Position numbers and translations under genes: made by a program. This document shows, one piece after another, positions 10,768 through 22,396 of a stretch of 64,000 bases of DNA (positions within the stretch are counted from its first letter, which is position 1; every line of letters starts with the position of its first letter). The stretch lies in assembly GCA_015039465.1 (NCBI GenBank), contig MU130542.1:239452-303451 (forward strand), in the 5' to 3' direction. The notes beneath the pieces were generated by a model. It searched no databases. It was not told where the DNA came from and saw only the letters and a list, made by a program, of their open reading frames with translations. Source of the stretch: Phlegmacium glaucopus (taxonomy: Eukaryota > Basidiomycota > Agaricomycetes > Agaricales > Cortinariaceae).

Positions 10768-10975
10768 GGCTTCAGGATGAAAGATGGAGAATGGCCTAAT
10801 AAACCGGGCCCATCGGGGGAAAGGTGGCCTCGAGGCACATCGAACATTGTACCAAATGGACCTACTTAGGGTACAATTCACGATATCAATCTATTATTTA
10901 ATTTATTGTAATGAATGTTATTTTTGTTAAAACTGACATACCATAAGTCAGATACCAGTGAATTATAACAATAAC
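10768..10975. repeat. Conserved 5' block of the family, copy 1
   Basis: Contains GAAGAATGGCCTAATA-like, GGTGGCCTCGAGGCAC, CATTGTACC and AATGTTATTTTTGTTA motifs found upstream of all family starts in the window. It is the likely promoter and 5' leader. Confidence 0.5.
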
Positions 10976-11345
10976 GACTGTGCGGTGAAGGTTGGATGAG
11001 CGATCCAAAATACACAGTTTGATTTGCTCAATTCATTATCGACACATAGCTGGGACTGCTGAGAATGTCAGAACGAAAGAATTCACAAATGAAAAGAATG
11101 AATTTCTTTAGTTTTCGTATTGGAGGCGGGCGTTCTCGTGGATTAAGTGCGTGATGAGGACAATAAATAAATAAAGAACGTAAATAATAAAAATCATATA
11201 CCCTGCTAGTAGCGACTGGAGGGTGAAGAGCAATGAAAAACCCCACAAAGCTGCAGGGCGAAGGGCCAACGGGGCACCAGAGACTAATCCCCAAGCCACC
11301 CCGATGACGACAAGTTAAGGATAGATGGATTGCGTGACAAGTTAA
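10976..11345. other. Spacer with hydrophobic minus-strand frame
   Basis: A minus frame (11299-11108, GTG at its head) encodes a strongly hydrophobic stretch (LWGFSLLFTLQSLLAGYMIF). It has no ATG and no recognised family. Parts (AGTTTTCGTATTGGA) recur near 37865. No gene called. Confidence 0.35.
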
Positions 11346-11780
11346 CGGTGTTTTGTTCTGGGCTACGAGATTTTCTCCCTTGATGGCGTTAATGACACCT
11401 TGATTGTCCGACTTTATGTCGAAATAAATGTTGGAACATCCTCGTGAGATTTCGATGGCTACGAATTCGCTCCATCCGATGTTGCAACCGTTTTATCCCA
11501 TCCTTTTTTGAAACGCCATGAATCCCAAGTGCCACCAAAAATGATACCAATACCCCATGAGGACGATGCGTTGACCCAGAATTGTATTCATGATTTTGTG
11601 GGTGGTGCAGCTAGAGAAGATCCGCAGAACGAGGTAGGCAAGTGTTCATGTCACCAACGTAAATCGTTGAATGACGCTTGCATTTGGGGTCTTGCAAATG
11701 AATGGGGATGGCGTGTAGTCAAGGATGACGCGAATCGTGATAAGGCGGGTAGTTAGTTTCTTTCCACGAGAATTTTCAGC
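11346..11780 (-). pseudogene. RNase H domain relic of a retroelement
   Basis: Minus-strand fragments WGIGIIFGGTWDSWRFKKGW, then in another frame IGWSEFVAIEISRG and SDNQGVINAIKG, match the RNase H module of basidiomycete retroelements of the DIRS/gypsy type (G-x-G start, central Glu, SDNQGVI motif). At least one frameshift and several stops are present. No reverse transcriptase or LTR was found beside it. The recombinase at 1-582 may belong to the same class but is 11 kb away. Confidence 0.55.
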
Positions 11781-12090
11781 CTGGATCCCGACGTTCAAGT
11801 TTAATAAGGTAGCGAGATTATTTGTCCTGAGGAATCTGGACGGTTCAATTGCTTGATAAATTCCAAATGAAACTGAGATATTGTTGAACGGCTCTGTGTT
11901 AGAGTCTTTCCATGGCCATCCTAATTCATTTGTTAGGGTGTATGTCGTGTAATGAATATGAGAAAATATGTTGACCAGTGTCGTTCAAGTTCAGCGGGTG
12001 TCTGAAAAAAAAAACACGCAAGTCGTCGACCCAATTCTTGGATGGTCCGATCCCTTTTGATACATATAGGGCTGATATGGCATCAGCTAG
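11781..12090. other. Intergenic, no gene seen
   Basis: AT-rich, stops in all frames, no recognised similarity. Confidence 0.4.
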
Positions 12091-12390
12091 TTTACCGAAA
12101 ACTCCCCCAGAGCTCGTGGAACCGAAAGATGGCTGATATAAAAATATTATCCCAGTGAACGTTGAAGTGGCATTGTTGACTCGGAGCGATAGAACAGCCA
12201 GTAGCTGGGTCGACGTCTAGCGTGGCTGGCTCAGCCCCAGGTGGAGTTTCGATGACTATCTTTATATTGTTGAAAGTGCCGCATTTGAGAAGACGTAAGT
12301 CGATCTCTGGATTCACGGATGTCATATTTGGGTCGTTTAGGGGAAAAGAGAGGTCCTGAATTGGCACAACACCTAAAAGTGACTTGTGCC
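12091..12390. repeat. Upstream segment shared with 27.7-28.0 kb
   Basis: Sequence around CCCCAGGTGGAG, GTCGATCTCTG and GGGTCGTTTAGGGGAAAA is shared in the same order with 27765-27980. Both copies end in the CCGACGG palindrome. A minus-strand frame (FPLNDPNMTSVNPEIDL, versus FPLNDTNIISVNSEIDI in the other copy) is partly preserved and may be debris of an unrecognised gene. Confidence 0.45.
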
Positions 12391-12409
12391 GAACGTCCGA
12401 CGGACATTC
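12391..12409. promoter_or_regulatory. CCGACGG palindrome upstream of HNH copy 2
   Basis: Identical 19-bp palindrome to that at 3803-3821, here ~110 nt upstream of the ATG at 12518. Confidence 0.38.
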
Positions 12410-12517
12410 AAGCTCAAGCTTCAAACTCCGATGTAATCACTCACTTTCATGCTTGGACGATCATCGATCATGTCGAATTAACACTTTCAAGTCAGTTCTT
12501 GACTTTCATCCACAAAC

Positions 12518-13786
12518 ATGACTTCATTGTCACCAAATGTTCCAGACAGACTTCAAGATGACGCCCACATACACGCTGTGAGTGCGTATAATATTTGCTT
12601 AAAGGTCGAGAGTTCTCTTCAGCACGCCGTCAACAACGGCGAAGACGTTGGGAATGACATCATCTACGTTCGAACCCTTGGCTATCTTATACACTTTGTG
12701 CCGACGGATCTGGGGTTGAGAGTGGTCGTCGCTGAGATCCTCTCGGCCAAGTCTGATCGAGCCCTTCTCGATGTTGGGAAGATGTATTTTGATCATTATA
12801 TCAAGGCGTGTGCGTCTCCAAATCTTCTTATTCAATGTACCATCTGACGCGATCACCAATTCGTGCCAACAAGGGCCGCATACTAACACCATCCAATCAT
12901 CCATCTTGTCTCTCATTTGATACAGTGGCAGATATGCTCAATGACACCTTGGAAGATGCTCCTCAATCGCATTCTACTGCCAAAAAACATGTCAGCATCG
13001 CTCCGAGTCTCTGTATTCAAGAATTCTCACTCACTCCTACTGATCAGGCCCCTTTTCGCAATGAATATCGTTGTGTCGTGACTGGAAAATACGACATAAG
13101 CTCCGTACTGTTAATTAAAGAGCTCAGAGACAAGTTGAATGCGGATCGCAGTCTGAAGACGGATGGTACACAATGTGCACATATATTCGCCGAGTCTACG
13201 AACCAGGACATTGAACCAGGCTCACACAAAGTATGTCCCTATTCAATATCCGCTTAATTTTTGATACCAATATTCTGCATATAGCCGGACTACGCTGTGA
13301 CAATGTGGGCGGTCATGGTCCGCTTTGGCTATACACAACTTCCCGACGATTTGGCCGGTTCCAATGTCCACCGTTTAGAAAACGCGATGACTGTGGTTCC
13401 TGGATTTCATTTAGCCTTCGATCAACTAAAGGTTTGGTTTGTTGCAACAGTGCGTCTGACTTAACCTTGCTCATTTGACTACCGCTAACTTGTTATACGG
13501 CGACGTTTCTCAGAATGTGGAGAACAAGTACAAGCTTGAAGCGGCAGAGCCCTTCATCCTAAACGACTATCCAGAATACGTTGCATTCAAGACACCTGAT
13601 CCGGTCAAATTTCCGGTTCCATCTGCAATCTACCTTGGCATTCACGCTGCATGCGCCAAGGTCGCTCATTTATCAGGAGCTGGTGCCTGGATCGACAAAT
13701 TCTACCGAGACATGGATGACAGTACAACACTCGATCCGAACGGCGCCTCTGCAGAGATGTTGGATCATGCCATTTTTGAACTATAG
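12518..13786 (+). pseudogene. HNH endonuclease-domain protein, copy 2 (splice site lost)
   Basis: The 5' end is complete: ATG at 12518 gives MTSLSPNVPDRLQDDAHIHA, then the shared helical region. The HNH core (YRCVVTGKYD, TQCAHIFAEST, VVPGFHLAFDQLKVWF) is preserved across exons like those of copy 1. Intron 1 starts at 12810, but its acceptor CAG is now CAA (G to A at 12859), so retention ends the frame at 12847. In the last exon CAG has become TAG (13784), removing about nine residues. The copies carry different breaks: copy 1 lacks the start, copy 2 a splice site. A cryptic acceptor could rescue copy 2, so loss of function is likely but not certain. Confidence 0.72.
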
Positions 13787-14155
13787 GCAGCTGGACGCCC
13801 GGTCACTGCTTGAGTAGCGACGCTCGATATACCCTTTCTTTCATAGCATTCCAAAATATTTTGTACACTTACTACCTGAGCAGCTTGCGTATCGTCTTGA
13901 ATTGCCTTTTGAACATCGCTAGGGGTCCCTGTAATCCGTCGATACTTCGTTCTATTTCGGAAGACGGAGTGGGGATGGACTCGGGGTGATGTTGCCGTCG
14001 AAGCGAAGTGGGTTCGGGGTGAACTTCGCCTGGAACATTAAATAACTTTACACACTCAGTCTTCAAGTTGAACAAAACCTTGACAAAGCCTACAAATACG
14101 CCAGAACAATCTGCTGAACTTGAACAATCTAATCCGTAAATTACTTACAAGAACC
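13787..14155. other. Spacer duplicated from behind HNH copy 1
   Basis: 13818-14040 parallels 5235-5460. A minus frame here and its counterpart at 5293-5502 share GEVHPEPTSL and GPLAMFK, but both sit in the 3' flank and look like chance preservation after duplication. Nothing else seen. Confidence 0.4.
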
Positions 14156-14860
14156 AGTACTCGTTGTTTACCTCAAGCACAGTATCCCTTAGCCGTCGAG
14201 ATTGGTTCGAAAGGGTCTGTTTTAATCCCTTCCTTCCTTTCTTACTCAGAGTTTATTCTTGCTTTTGCCTTCTCAGACTCCTGGGAATTCAAGACGAACT
14301 GCAAAAATATATAATCCGAGCTCGTGACCTCCTCAACGGTCTAACCAAACCACCTTCTGACGATCCGCGTGGTGAAATCGCTTCCCTCCGTCATACGTTC
14401 GCGAGCAACCTCGCTCATGAAATTCGGTAGGCCCCAGACGAAGATGGGTTCATCCAAGCTATTCGTCTCGCTCAAGAAAAATTCCTCATAGCAATCCGAA
14501 TTTGCTGAGCAGAGGTTCAAAGCGACAAGGCATCTTAGTTTCTGCATAGCGAGGTGAGGAATGGGACGGAGGGTAGCGAGAGTGAACCTGAACCGTGTTT
14601 TGACCTGGCGTCTTCCAATTCTGGCAAGAAGGCGAGAGGGTATTTTATCCAAAATAATTTTTATCGTTGAAGATATGGAGAGGGCGGCGCATCAGTAAGT
14701 ATTTGGTTCCGTTTATCAATTTTGATGATGGTTCTTAATGACTTTCTTTTTACAAGGCTCGTACTCGTGAACTACCTGGCAATTATCCATTCCTCGTACA
14801 AAAACCTTTCAACGATGCTGCGATAACTCTCGATCCACCCTATCCCAAAGCCATCCTAAA
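14156..14860 (+). pseudogene. Dynamin-like GTPase stalk relic 2
   Basis: Reads GIQDELQKYIIRARDLLNGL, then PPSDDPRGEIASLRHTFASN, LAHEIR, then frameshifts to QRFKATRHL-like and MERAAHQ. GTAAGT opens an intron at ~14695 whose 3' AG is altered (TTTTACAAGG), followed by ARTRELPGNYPFLVQK. Same stalk segment as relic 1, with different stops. Convergent with the family copy 2 pseudogene. Confidence 0.75.
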
Positions 14861-15360
14861 AGTATCTCTATAGTAGCGAACCTTCTCTGCCAATCGATGT
14901 ACCATGGCCTCAATGGAAAGCCACGTATCATACCCAAGTCGTGAGGAAGAGGTGTTTGTTAACGGGTATAAAGCCTGGCCGAGAAACCTCAATGTACGCT
15001 TTCTTCCGGTCAGATATGATGGTTTGGGAATAATTCTTCTCCCCGACGTATATTATATCTCACCCATACCACATGCAAAAGTTTTATACCCTCCTCACGT
15101 CTGGCACAACACAATATTTGTGTACCATTATTCGTAGATACCACGTCGATCATCTCTGCCATTTCATCAGCCTCGCCTATCGCAGGCGTGTTGCAACCAA
15201 TCCTTCACATCGACAACTTACTCTACTATCTTAAAGACGTGCGGGTTGAAATCCAACCAATTGAATTTCTCTCCCGGGTCCTCTATCCCTCCATGCTATC
15301 CATCTATGTGCTAGATTACAACATTTTACGATACGTCGCCATGCCCCTTTTAGCTAGACA
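14861..15360. other. Spacer of the duplicated module
   Basis: Homologous to 6966-7440. A plus frame 14904-15137 exists but is not conserved between copies. Confidence 0.4.
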
Positions 15361-15595
15361 AGACTAGAGCCAGAAGTCCTTGCACCTCGTCCTTAAAATA
15401 CCAAGAGAGAATACGACAGAAGTTTCAAATGTTGGTACACCAACCGTTCAAATAGCCTCAGTGTTATAATCCCTACTTCGAGGTGTCATTAAAACAAATA
15501 AAAATGAAATTCATTCTAATAAATACGCATTCGATCCAGTTTAGCTAGGAAACTCGAACAAGGGGGAAAATGTAACGATAAAGAAGTAGAATATA
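15361..15595. repeat. Conserved 3' block, family copy 2
   Basis: Same motif order as 7441-7680 (GAGGTGTCATTAAAAC, ATGAAATTCATTCTAATAAAT). Confidence 0.55.
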
Positions 15596-18500
15596 TTATC
15601 CCTCGAATCCTCCGGACTCTGGATCCATTTCGGAATTTAACGGCATAGGGCCGTAGTGTTTTCCAGCTTCGTCAAGCAATTCTATGTCATGTAAAAAATG
15701 ACCATGGTACTCGACTGTTTCTATAAACTGGATAATAATGTCATTCCGGATCCCTGGTTCAAACGAAAGGTGATCAGATTCAGAAGGACCAGGAATTGGA
15801 TGAAGGGTTATATCATCAATCATGAGTGACGAATCGGATGAGGGGTTAAGTTGAATCACGGTTGATCCTAGAGTGACTTCGAGAGGTCCATCTTCTTTGC
15901 CGGAATGTTTGAGTCTCAGTATAAGACTTTGGCCAGATGTTGGGGCGACGAATGAGATTAAAACTCTTGCATTCTGCCCAAGTTTATCTGAATCAGGATT
16001 TATGTTAACACCGTCAGCGTCCGTGAAAGTATATGTGAAAGAGTCCATCTTGGGTCGAATTTCTGTCGCGAATGTGATTAAATCATTACTGGTAGATTTG
16101 ATAAATAGGCGATCACGCTGGATGGCAGGTAGTAGACGTCCAGAAAAACCCCGAGATATCGAAGTCACCCATGGTAAATCATACATTATAGACTGAATCC
16201 AGTTGAGGTCGGAATCAGAATTAATATTTTCGAAAGTGATGAGGGTGATGTTTTTGTTTCCTTTCAGAGCATGCGAGTAGATTTTAAGTGGTGCTTCAAT
16301 ACCAGATATATTGAGATAGAGCCACTTCGACCGCGAGTACCTGCATTTGAAAAGAAGATTGTCATCCCAAAATTGATCGAACAGTCCCAATTCAGATCCA
16401 AGTTTCAAACGGAATTTGGTATCCTCGATCTCCTTTTCCATTTGTAGTTGGATCTCACCATTACCGGTGATCCGAGAAAGATGTTCGATCTCTTTCCTCA
16501 AGTCGGATAGCAATGATGAATTTGGTTTTTCAACCCCTCCAAAAAATTGGCCGATATATGATGCCCACACTTCCTGAAGCTTTTGTCTTGGATTACTGGC
16601 AAACCAATTATTGTCGAGGTCGAGGTCGCCCAACCTTTCTTCAGCTGCGTGCATCTGGGGATTGAGTCTCTTCCAGCAATCGGCCCTCCACTCCCTTGTC
16701 AATCTTTCTTTCTCCACCACTCGATCATTGCCGATCTGGTCCAGAACATTTTTGAACTTGTTCCGGAAAAGCTGTTCCCATTCCTTCACTTCGTATACCA
16801 GCAACAGCTCCATCAAGTACTGTTCCCGAAACAACAGCGTCTTCATGTCCCACTCTGATAATTTTTTTGCAGGTTTCTTTTCAACTGCTTGCTTGTTAAC
16901 TCGATATTCGCCTTCGAACCTCTCCTTCGCCTCTTTGGTTATCATTTCCATTCTCCATGCAATCCACTTGACACGTTTCTTATCCAGCAACCCTCGCTCC
17001 CTTCCAATTGACGAATGCATGAAATAATCACATATAAGCACAGATTCTTCGTTTCGCTCCTTCTCTTTCCCAGCCTCAACAGCTGTTCTCCAATTGTCTC
17101 CATTTTTTTCCTCCCTTAACCTCTGGAGCCCACTGATGCTATCCTCCGCTTTCATTGTCCAGCTGTTCTCTATTGTATATCCGCTGTTTTTGTCCGCAGT
17201 TCCTACTTGATACTGGATGTGCTCTAAGATCGACCGATGATGTTTTCGAAGCGAATCCACGTTATTGCTATCACTGGATACTGGGTCGCCTTTGGGATCA
17301 ATTTTGGCGTCAATTTCGACTTCAAGTTGAAGGTGTCCGACATCAACGAGGGGCGCATTTGAGTTTGTTGAATAGAAAATGTCGATTTCGTTGTCTCGGG
17401 TGTAAACTCGTGTCGTACGCTCCTTGTGATCGAAAACGGTGATATATAGAATCCGTTCTCCGAGTTGGTGCTTCTCCGAGTCCGCATTCTCAGGCTCACT
17501 GTGCCTATTCTCGGGTTCATTTCCCCCATCCGGGGGTACACTCTTTTTGGACGGGCGTTTTCGAGTCAAAGTATAATAGAGAGAAAGGTCAGGGCTGCTG
17601 AATGGCTCAATGAGCCCAGCGAACGACGTGATAATCTTCAGGAATTGTTGCGCTCGGGTGAGAGGCAGCACCTTGTATTTTAAGATTTCTTCATTGTCTT
17701 TGTTGCAAGTGGGAAGGGGTTCGTATTTGTCCAGTTCCAGAATAATCTCCAGTGGAGGCGCATCGTCCCTCGTCGGATTCCAAGCCCAAATACCCAATCG
17801 GATGACAGAAAGCCCTGCTTCCAAGCAGAGCCACTAACAGGACCAAACTTCGATGCGGAATTCTGAACGACGCTAAAACATCCAACATACCCCACAACAG
17901 ACGCTAGGATACCGATGAGGAGGAGACATAGCAACAGCCATGTGTTTGCATCCGCTTGATGTTTCTTCAAGTTTGTGTAGCGCTGAACGCCCGCCTCGAT
18001 ATCTGTATTAGGCGACTGCTCTCCATTCTTAAGTTTGACAAGGTATCGTTCGGAAAGAGTGATTATCCGTCTTTGTATGAGCAGCTGAATGAGTGTGGCT
18101 GTGATGAAGCCTCCAGTAGCACGCACAACTGGAAATATCCATGTCGTACTTTTCTTCAGGGTGTTGGCACCCAGATTTACATCGATATATGGAGCGATAC
18201 TGAAAGCACATAGGAGCGCCGTCGTTGCCATCATCTTGACGTTCCAAGCAGCGGACTTGTGAGATACCCCAGTTATCCGGTTTTTGTCAATGTTGAGTTC
18301 CTGGATTAATTCGTCCATTCGAGTCTCGATGATGTAACGCCCTTTATTCCTCCCTTTACCAGTCTCAACCATTATCAACGAAAGGTTCTCTCCCTGCGGC
18401 TCGAATCCCATATTCCCAAGTAACTCTGCTCCTTCAATACCCCGGAACGAGAAGCAAGCGATCAATGTCTTGTATCCCGCGCTGACTAGCCCAAGACTTC

Positions 18501-18663
18501 CGAATATCGACATTGGCGTTGCTGCTGCGTACAGATATCCTCGTGTGAGTGCTGAGCTGACGTGGACCTCGCATTGCTCTGTACCGAGAAGTGGTAGAAG
18601 CGCTGAAATATCTTGTATTCCGCCTGTAAGAGTTGAACCTATTCCTCCACCACTGGATGACAT
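15596..18663 (-). pseudogene. ~1,000-residue membrane protein, family copy 2 (one-base frameshift)
   Basis: The start at 18663 (MSSSGGGIGST) and N-terminal membrane region match copy 1 closely. At ~17833 one base is missing: AGCCACTAAC here, AGCCAACTAAC in copies 1 and 3. This shifts the frame after FGPVS in the last membrane segment. The rest of the protein (742 residues) is then open to the stop at 15596, with all blocks of the family and no other break. Either this is a very recent pseudogene or the base is a sequencing error. It forms the second half of a tandem duplication with 3.8-10.9 kb. Confidence 0.82.
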
Positions 18664-19250
18664 GGCCTTGCGATGAATGATTTAATGTTGTAAGGAATTC
18701 TTCATGAAGAATGGCCTAATATATGGCGAGAAAGGTGGCCTCGAGGCACGTCGAACATTGTACAGAATACAAAGACCTAGGTTACCATTCACGGCGCCAA
18801 TCTATTATCGTAATCAATGCTATTTTTGAAGATCGACATCGGCGCTGCTGCGTAAAAATATCCTCGTGTGAGTGCTGAGCTGACGTGGACCGAGCATTGA
18901 CCTGTACCGAACAGTGGTAGAAGCGTTGACATATCTTGTATTCCGCCTGCAACAATTGAACCTATTCATCCATCACTGGATGACATGGCCTCACGATGAA
19001 AGATTTATTGTCGTATGGGGTTCTTGGTGAAGAATGGCCTAATAGATGGCGAGAAAAGCGGTCTCGAGGCACGTCGAACATTGTATAGAATACAAAGACC
19101 TATTCTATTAGGTTACCATCCACGGTGTCAATCTATTATTATAATCAATGTTGTTTTTGTTACGATTTCCTCGTGAGAGTGCTGAGCTGACTTGGTCCTC
19201 GCATTGCTCTGTCCCAAGCAGCGGTAGAATCGCTGCAATAGCTGCTGCTG
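18664..19250 (-). repeat. Tandem N-terminal/promoter relics of the family
   Basis: After the conserved 5' block of copy 2, two further partial copies of the family start region occur on the minus strand. One at ~18835-18990 still has the MSSSDG-type start and the LLPLFGTGQC region; the other at ~19165-19240 has only the GTEQC to SSALT part. Both are short and broken, each followed by its own piece of the 5' block (second at ~18990-19150). Confidence 0.65.
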
Positions 19251-19860
19251 AACGTGACTCCGGAGCTGACTACTGTTATCGATCAAAAAGGTAGAGCGCT
19301 GTAGCAGAAGAAACTTGCACTGAAGAGGTTGTTAGCGAGAATGAACCATCCGGAGGTTCCATGAGGGAGACAGGTCCGCGAATGAAATAGGAGAGGGAAG
19401 TAGTCCGCGATAATTTTGCTTTGTGAGGCAGTGTGAGCGCTGACGAATTCAGTGTGTAGTCATCGGAATCGGAGCTCGAAATATAAACTGATCAACAAGC
19501 ACAACGTACATCGGCGTCGATGATCCAGAGGTTCAGCTTATGCGTATTGATTTATTTTCCATTGCTGCTTACTCAAGTTCCTTCTCTTTCTCTTTTCAGT
19601 GATCAAGTGACCTTTCTTCGGTGCTTCAAGTCAACATTTAGCAGCGAAGTCCAAAAAAAGAAACCTAGTAGCCTTGGGCTGTCATTGTCTCGGGGAATTA
19701 TTGACGAAACAAGAACACCCAGAGTAAGCTTCCTTTTTTTTCATGTTCTACCCAATGTTTCAATAGAATCCTTAGACCTAGAGTTTGAAATCCAATTTCA
19801 CATGTCGAAGTGAGTTTATAGTCGAGGTCGACCTCAAAACGGAGCAGTCCTACGAGTCAG
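19251..19860. other. Repeated 5' spacer, no intact gene
   Basis: The stretch 19251-19500 (GCTGCTGAACGTG, GGAGGTTCCAT, GAGACAGGTC motifs) recurs at ~28700-28980, ~35500-35880, ~38000-38460 and ~44280-44520. 19500-19860 recurs at 28990-29120 and 35930-36330. No recognised product. Confidence 0.45.
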
Positions 19861-19861
19861 G

Positions 19862-21101
19862 TTGCGGCCTCCGTTACATATCCAAAATGATACCCTATAT
19901 AAGCCAGAGTCAGACTGCCAGGATGTCAGTGGGCAATCCGGTAAGCCAAAGGCTTCTTGCATATCCCTTACTAACTTTACTGCTCACCTTCGCGTAGTCG
20001 ACCTAGACTCGACCTCCGTCTGTTCTTCTGATCCTCCTCCTCCTCCAACGCCAGAACCCGATCAACTGCCATCTACCGACCAGACTATCAGAAGGCGGCC
20101 TATCCGAGGCTACATAATCGACTCCGACGACGACGATTGTTATCGCGAAGAGGAAGACCAGCATCTCACAGACTCGAAACCCATATTTGACGACAACGAC
20201 AGCTTTACTTGCATCGATGACGATACATTCATAGATCCCGACCATAATGAGACCGGAACCGCCACCGTATCCCGCCAACAATCTAGCATCAAACGTTGGA
20301 TTGCGTTCTCCCTATTACCAAGATATACGGAGAAGGTGGAGGTACCACCTCCCTTGAGCCCTCTGGAGAGGATTCTCGCTTCATTTACAATGTATAGTGG
20401 ACTTAAGGAGGCCAATATGGACTCTCGTTTCGAGCGGGTATTCGTTCGTCTACAGATGGAATGGACATACACGGGTCTGGTATGTCAATTTCGCTTTGTT
20501 CGCACGTTCTCCAATAATGGACCTCTTTGAATTTCACAGCTCGCTGCTTTAGCTGCGTGAGTAGATTACTCATACTTCAACAGATTAATCCATTTACCTT
20601 TTTCTCAGTGACCCAGCAGTCTTCTCAATATCTCCCGGTTCTTTATTCACAGTTGATACATATGCAAAAGGTGCCATTGCTGCCAGAAGCATCGCATCTG
20701 GTCTGGGAATTGCACGATACAACTGGGCCGACCTCCATACCTTCATCGTGAGTCGTTTATCCACACTCGCCCTCCTTGCCTGTTTTGATCCGTCAACTAG
20801 GTTCGCGCTTGAGATGTCTACCGCTCCTATTTCTTCTTCTCCCTCTCTGCCCGTCGCCCCTCCCTCTCTGCCCGTCGCCCTCTGCATGTTCATTTCTCCC
20901 TTCTGTCTCATGGGCTTCCTCGGTATTGTCGCTTTTAACGCTTGGCCTCAAAGTGTCATCGCTGTCTGCTTCCTAGTTGGTGTGGTGATGTCATTACAGT
21001 CCCTCGTTTTCGGGGCCCATTGGTGGGTGACAAGAGTAGTTGAAGGGGGGAGAGCCAGCGGTAGGAGCGTTGTGAGAGTGGTCAGGAGTATGACGGGGTA
21101 G
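19862..21101 (+). pseudogene. Multi-exon membrane protein relic, copy E
   Basis: Exons: 19998-20479 (acidic head with PPPPPTPEPD, DSDDDDCYREEED, then LEANMDSRFERVFVRLQMEWTYTGL-like), 20540-20556, 20609-20747 (DPAVFSISPGSLFTVDTYAK, ASGLGIARYNWADLHTFI) and a last exon from 20801. Introns are 52-60 nt with GT-AG ends and keep frame. The last exon reads VRA-stop-DVYRSYFFFSLSAR, where copy G has CGA at the stop position. A short tandem duplication (CTCTCTGCCCGTCGCCC repeated) and an indel break the hydrophobic tail. A TATATAAG box lies at 19893. Looks like an uncharacterised Agaricomycete protein with an acidic N-terminus and C-terminal membrane segments. Confidence 0.68.
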
Positions 21102-21489
21102 AAGCAAGTGGGTATTGAAACGGAATTCCCATGAACTGTTCTATGAAACAGGTTATTGGTAAGGTTCTGGACAGGAATCCTTTCAATCCTTGTCCATCGC
21201 CTTACCTCTTCTGGAGGTTTGACTCCACAAATAGAGGTGGTACCGGTATGGAAGCAACTCTATGCACATCTCTGTGATACACAGTGTACTCGGTCAAGAC
21301 ATTCTTGTAGCGGATGTATATATTTTCATTACATAGTATAATATTAGTGTGTAAGGATGTGTAAAATAGTGTACCGACCACCACTTTGCAACCATTTATG
21401 AATTTCCTTTCTAACTTCGAACACAATAATAAAATGATAATTGCGAGGAGACAAAACTTTCATAGATCAGGATGTCTAAGTTACTTTTA
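21102..21489. repeat. Shared 3' spacer between membrane-protein and phosphatase relics
   Basis: Recurs in order at ~29580-29880 (TATGAAACAGGTTAT, TTCTGGACAGGA, TTACATAxTATAATATTAGTG), showing that both relic genes were duplicated together as one block. Confidence 0.55.
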
Positions 21490-22310
21490 TGTTAATTGTT
21501 TAACCATGTCCATAGCGTAAAGAAGAGATCAAGTCGATTTTGACCCAATACCATCAATTTGCAGATTCTTTGTCCGGCTACGGGGGCTTTTAACAAACTC
21601 AACATCGTCATCTTTATTCGTACCACAACCTCGAAAGGCTGTAGAGCATTATCTACCATAAACATCGACTTCCATATAGGCTCTTCGACTCCGTGATGTA
21701 TGACACAACAAACGTTCCGTGACGATGCGTCCACTGAACAGGTCAGATAACTGGTAATCCAAGTTCTTTCAAGATCAGGTTTATCATGGGGTCGAGCGGG
21801 ACTGGTTGCTTGAAGAGGCCCAGAGCCGCGTAGAGCGCTACCATCCCGTCGTTTAAAAAATCTGCATATATTGTAGTTTGGTCGGACGGGCGATGAGTGG
21901 AGAATCTAGAGTTTGATTGGTTCTGGGTGTTGTATTTAAACTGGTAAATCTTGTGAACCTTGCGAGAAGTTCGTTGATGTAAGCCTACGCCTTGGACTGA
22001 ACCGAGAGCCTGTCCGTATTTGTATGCAGACCAAAAAAAAGAACGTATGTGCGTCTGGGATAAATCTCAATAGGACGGTGGTGAGATGGAAAACGTATCC
22101 AATTCCATAGATCGGTCCAATATTCAAATCCCGCCTGTGAGAATATGGCGCAGAAAGGGGCTCGTTGCAACTGATTCCAGTGCACAGAGTTGGATCAAAT
22201 TGGATATATCTATTGCGGAGAGGTTGGTACCGGGTGTCTGAGCGTTCAAACGATTGGCAATGGGAGCACCGTATATTAACGTATATTGAATTCTAACATT
22301 TAGCATACAT
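21490..22310 (-). pseudogene. Histidine acid phosphatase (phytase-like) relic, copy E
   Basis: Minus-strand pieces match fungal histidine acid phosphatases in order: YGAPIANRLNAQTPGTNLSA, NLIQLCALESVAT, FCAIFSQAGFE (~22140-22290), the surroundings of TDRLSVQSK, then YADFLNDGMVALYAALGLFK (~21810-21870) and VDNALQPFE near 21650. The second catalytic motif should be HD; here it reads ND, so the proton-donor His is gone. Stops and frameshifts separate the pieces, and the N-terminal RHGxRxP half is missing. The family secretes enzymes that release phosphate from organic esters. Confidence 0.78.
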
Positions 22311-22396
22311 CAATTGAGACCATGTTGTAATTTGAGCAACAAACTGGGGCGGGAACATCAGCATGTAAGTTATGAAGGGTGATCAACTTCTAGGAC
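22311..22396. other. 3' flank of the NACHT-WD40 gene
   Basis: The NACHT-WD40 frame stops at 22397, but GTGTAAGT at that point could be a splice donor. A possible acceptor (GCCCCAG) lies at ~22342 on the minus strand and would add a short different C-terminus. Confidence 0.3.

Noticed and set aside
10768..10881. Longer N-terminus for family copy 1 from the ATG at 10881
   Set aside because: The extra 38 codons lie in the conserved 5' block and are not open in the other copies.
20748..20800. Reading through this 53-nt stretch as coding
   Set aside because: It has intron ends and length and is length-variable in the other two copies; splicing reveals the conserved DVYRSYFFFSLSAR frame behind a CGA-to-TGA stop.
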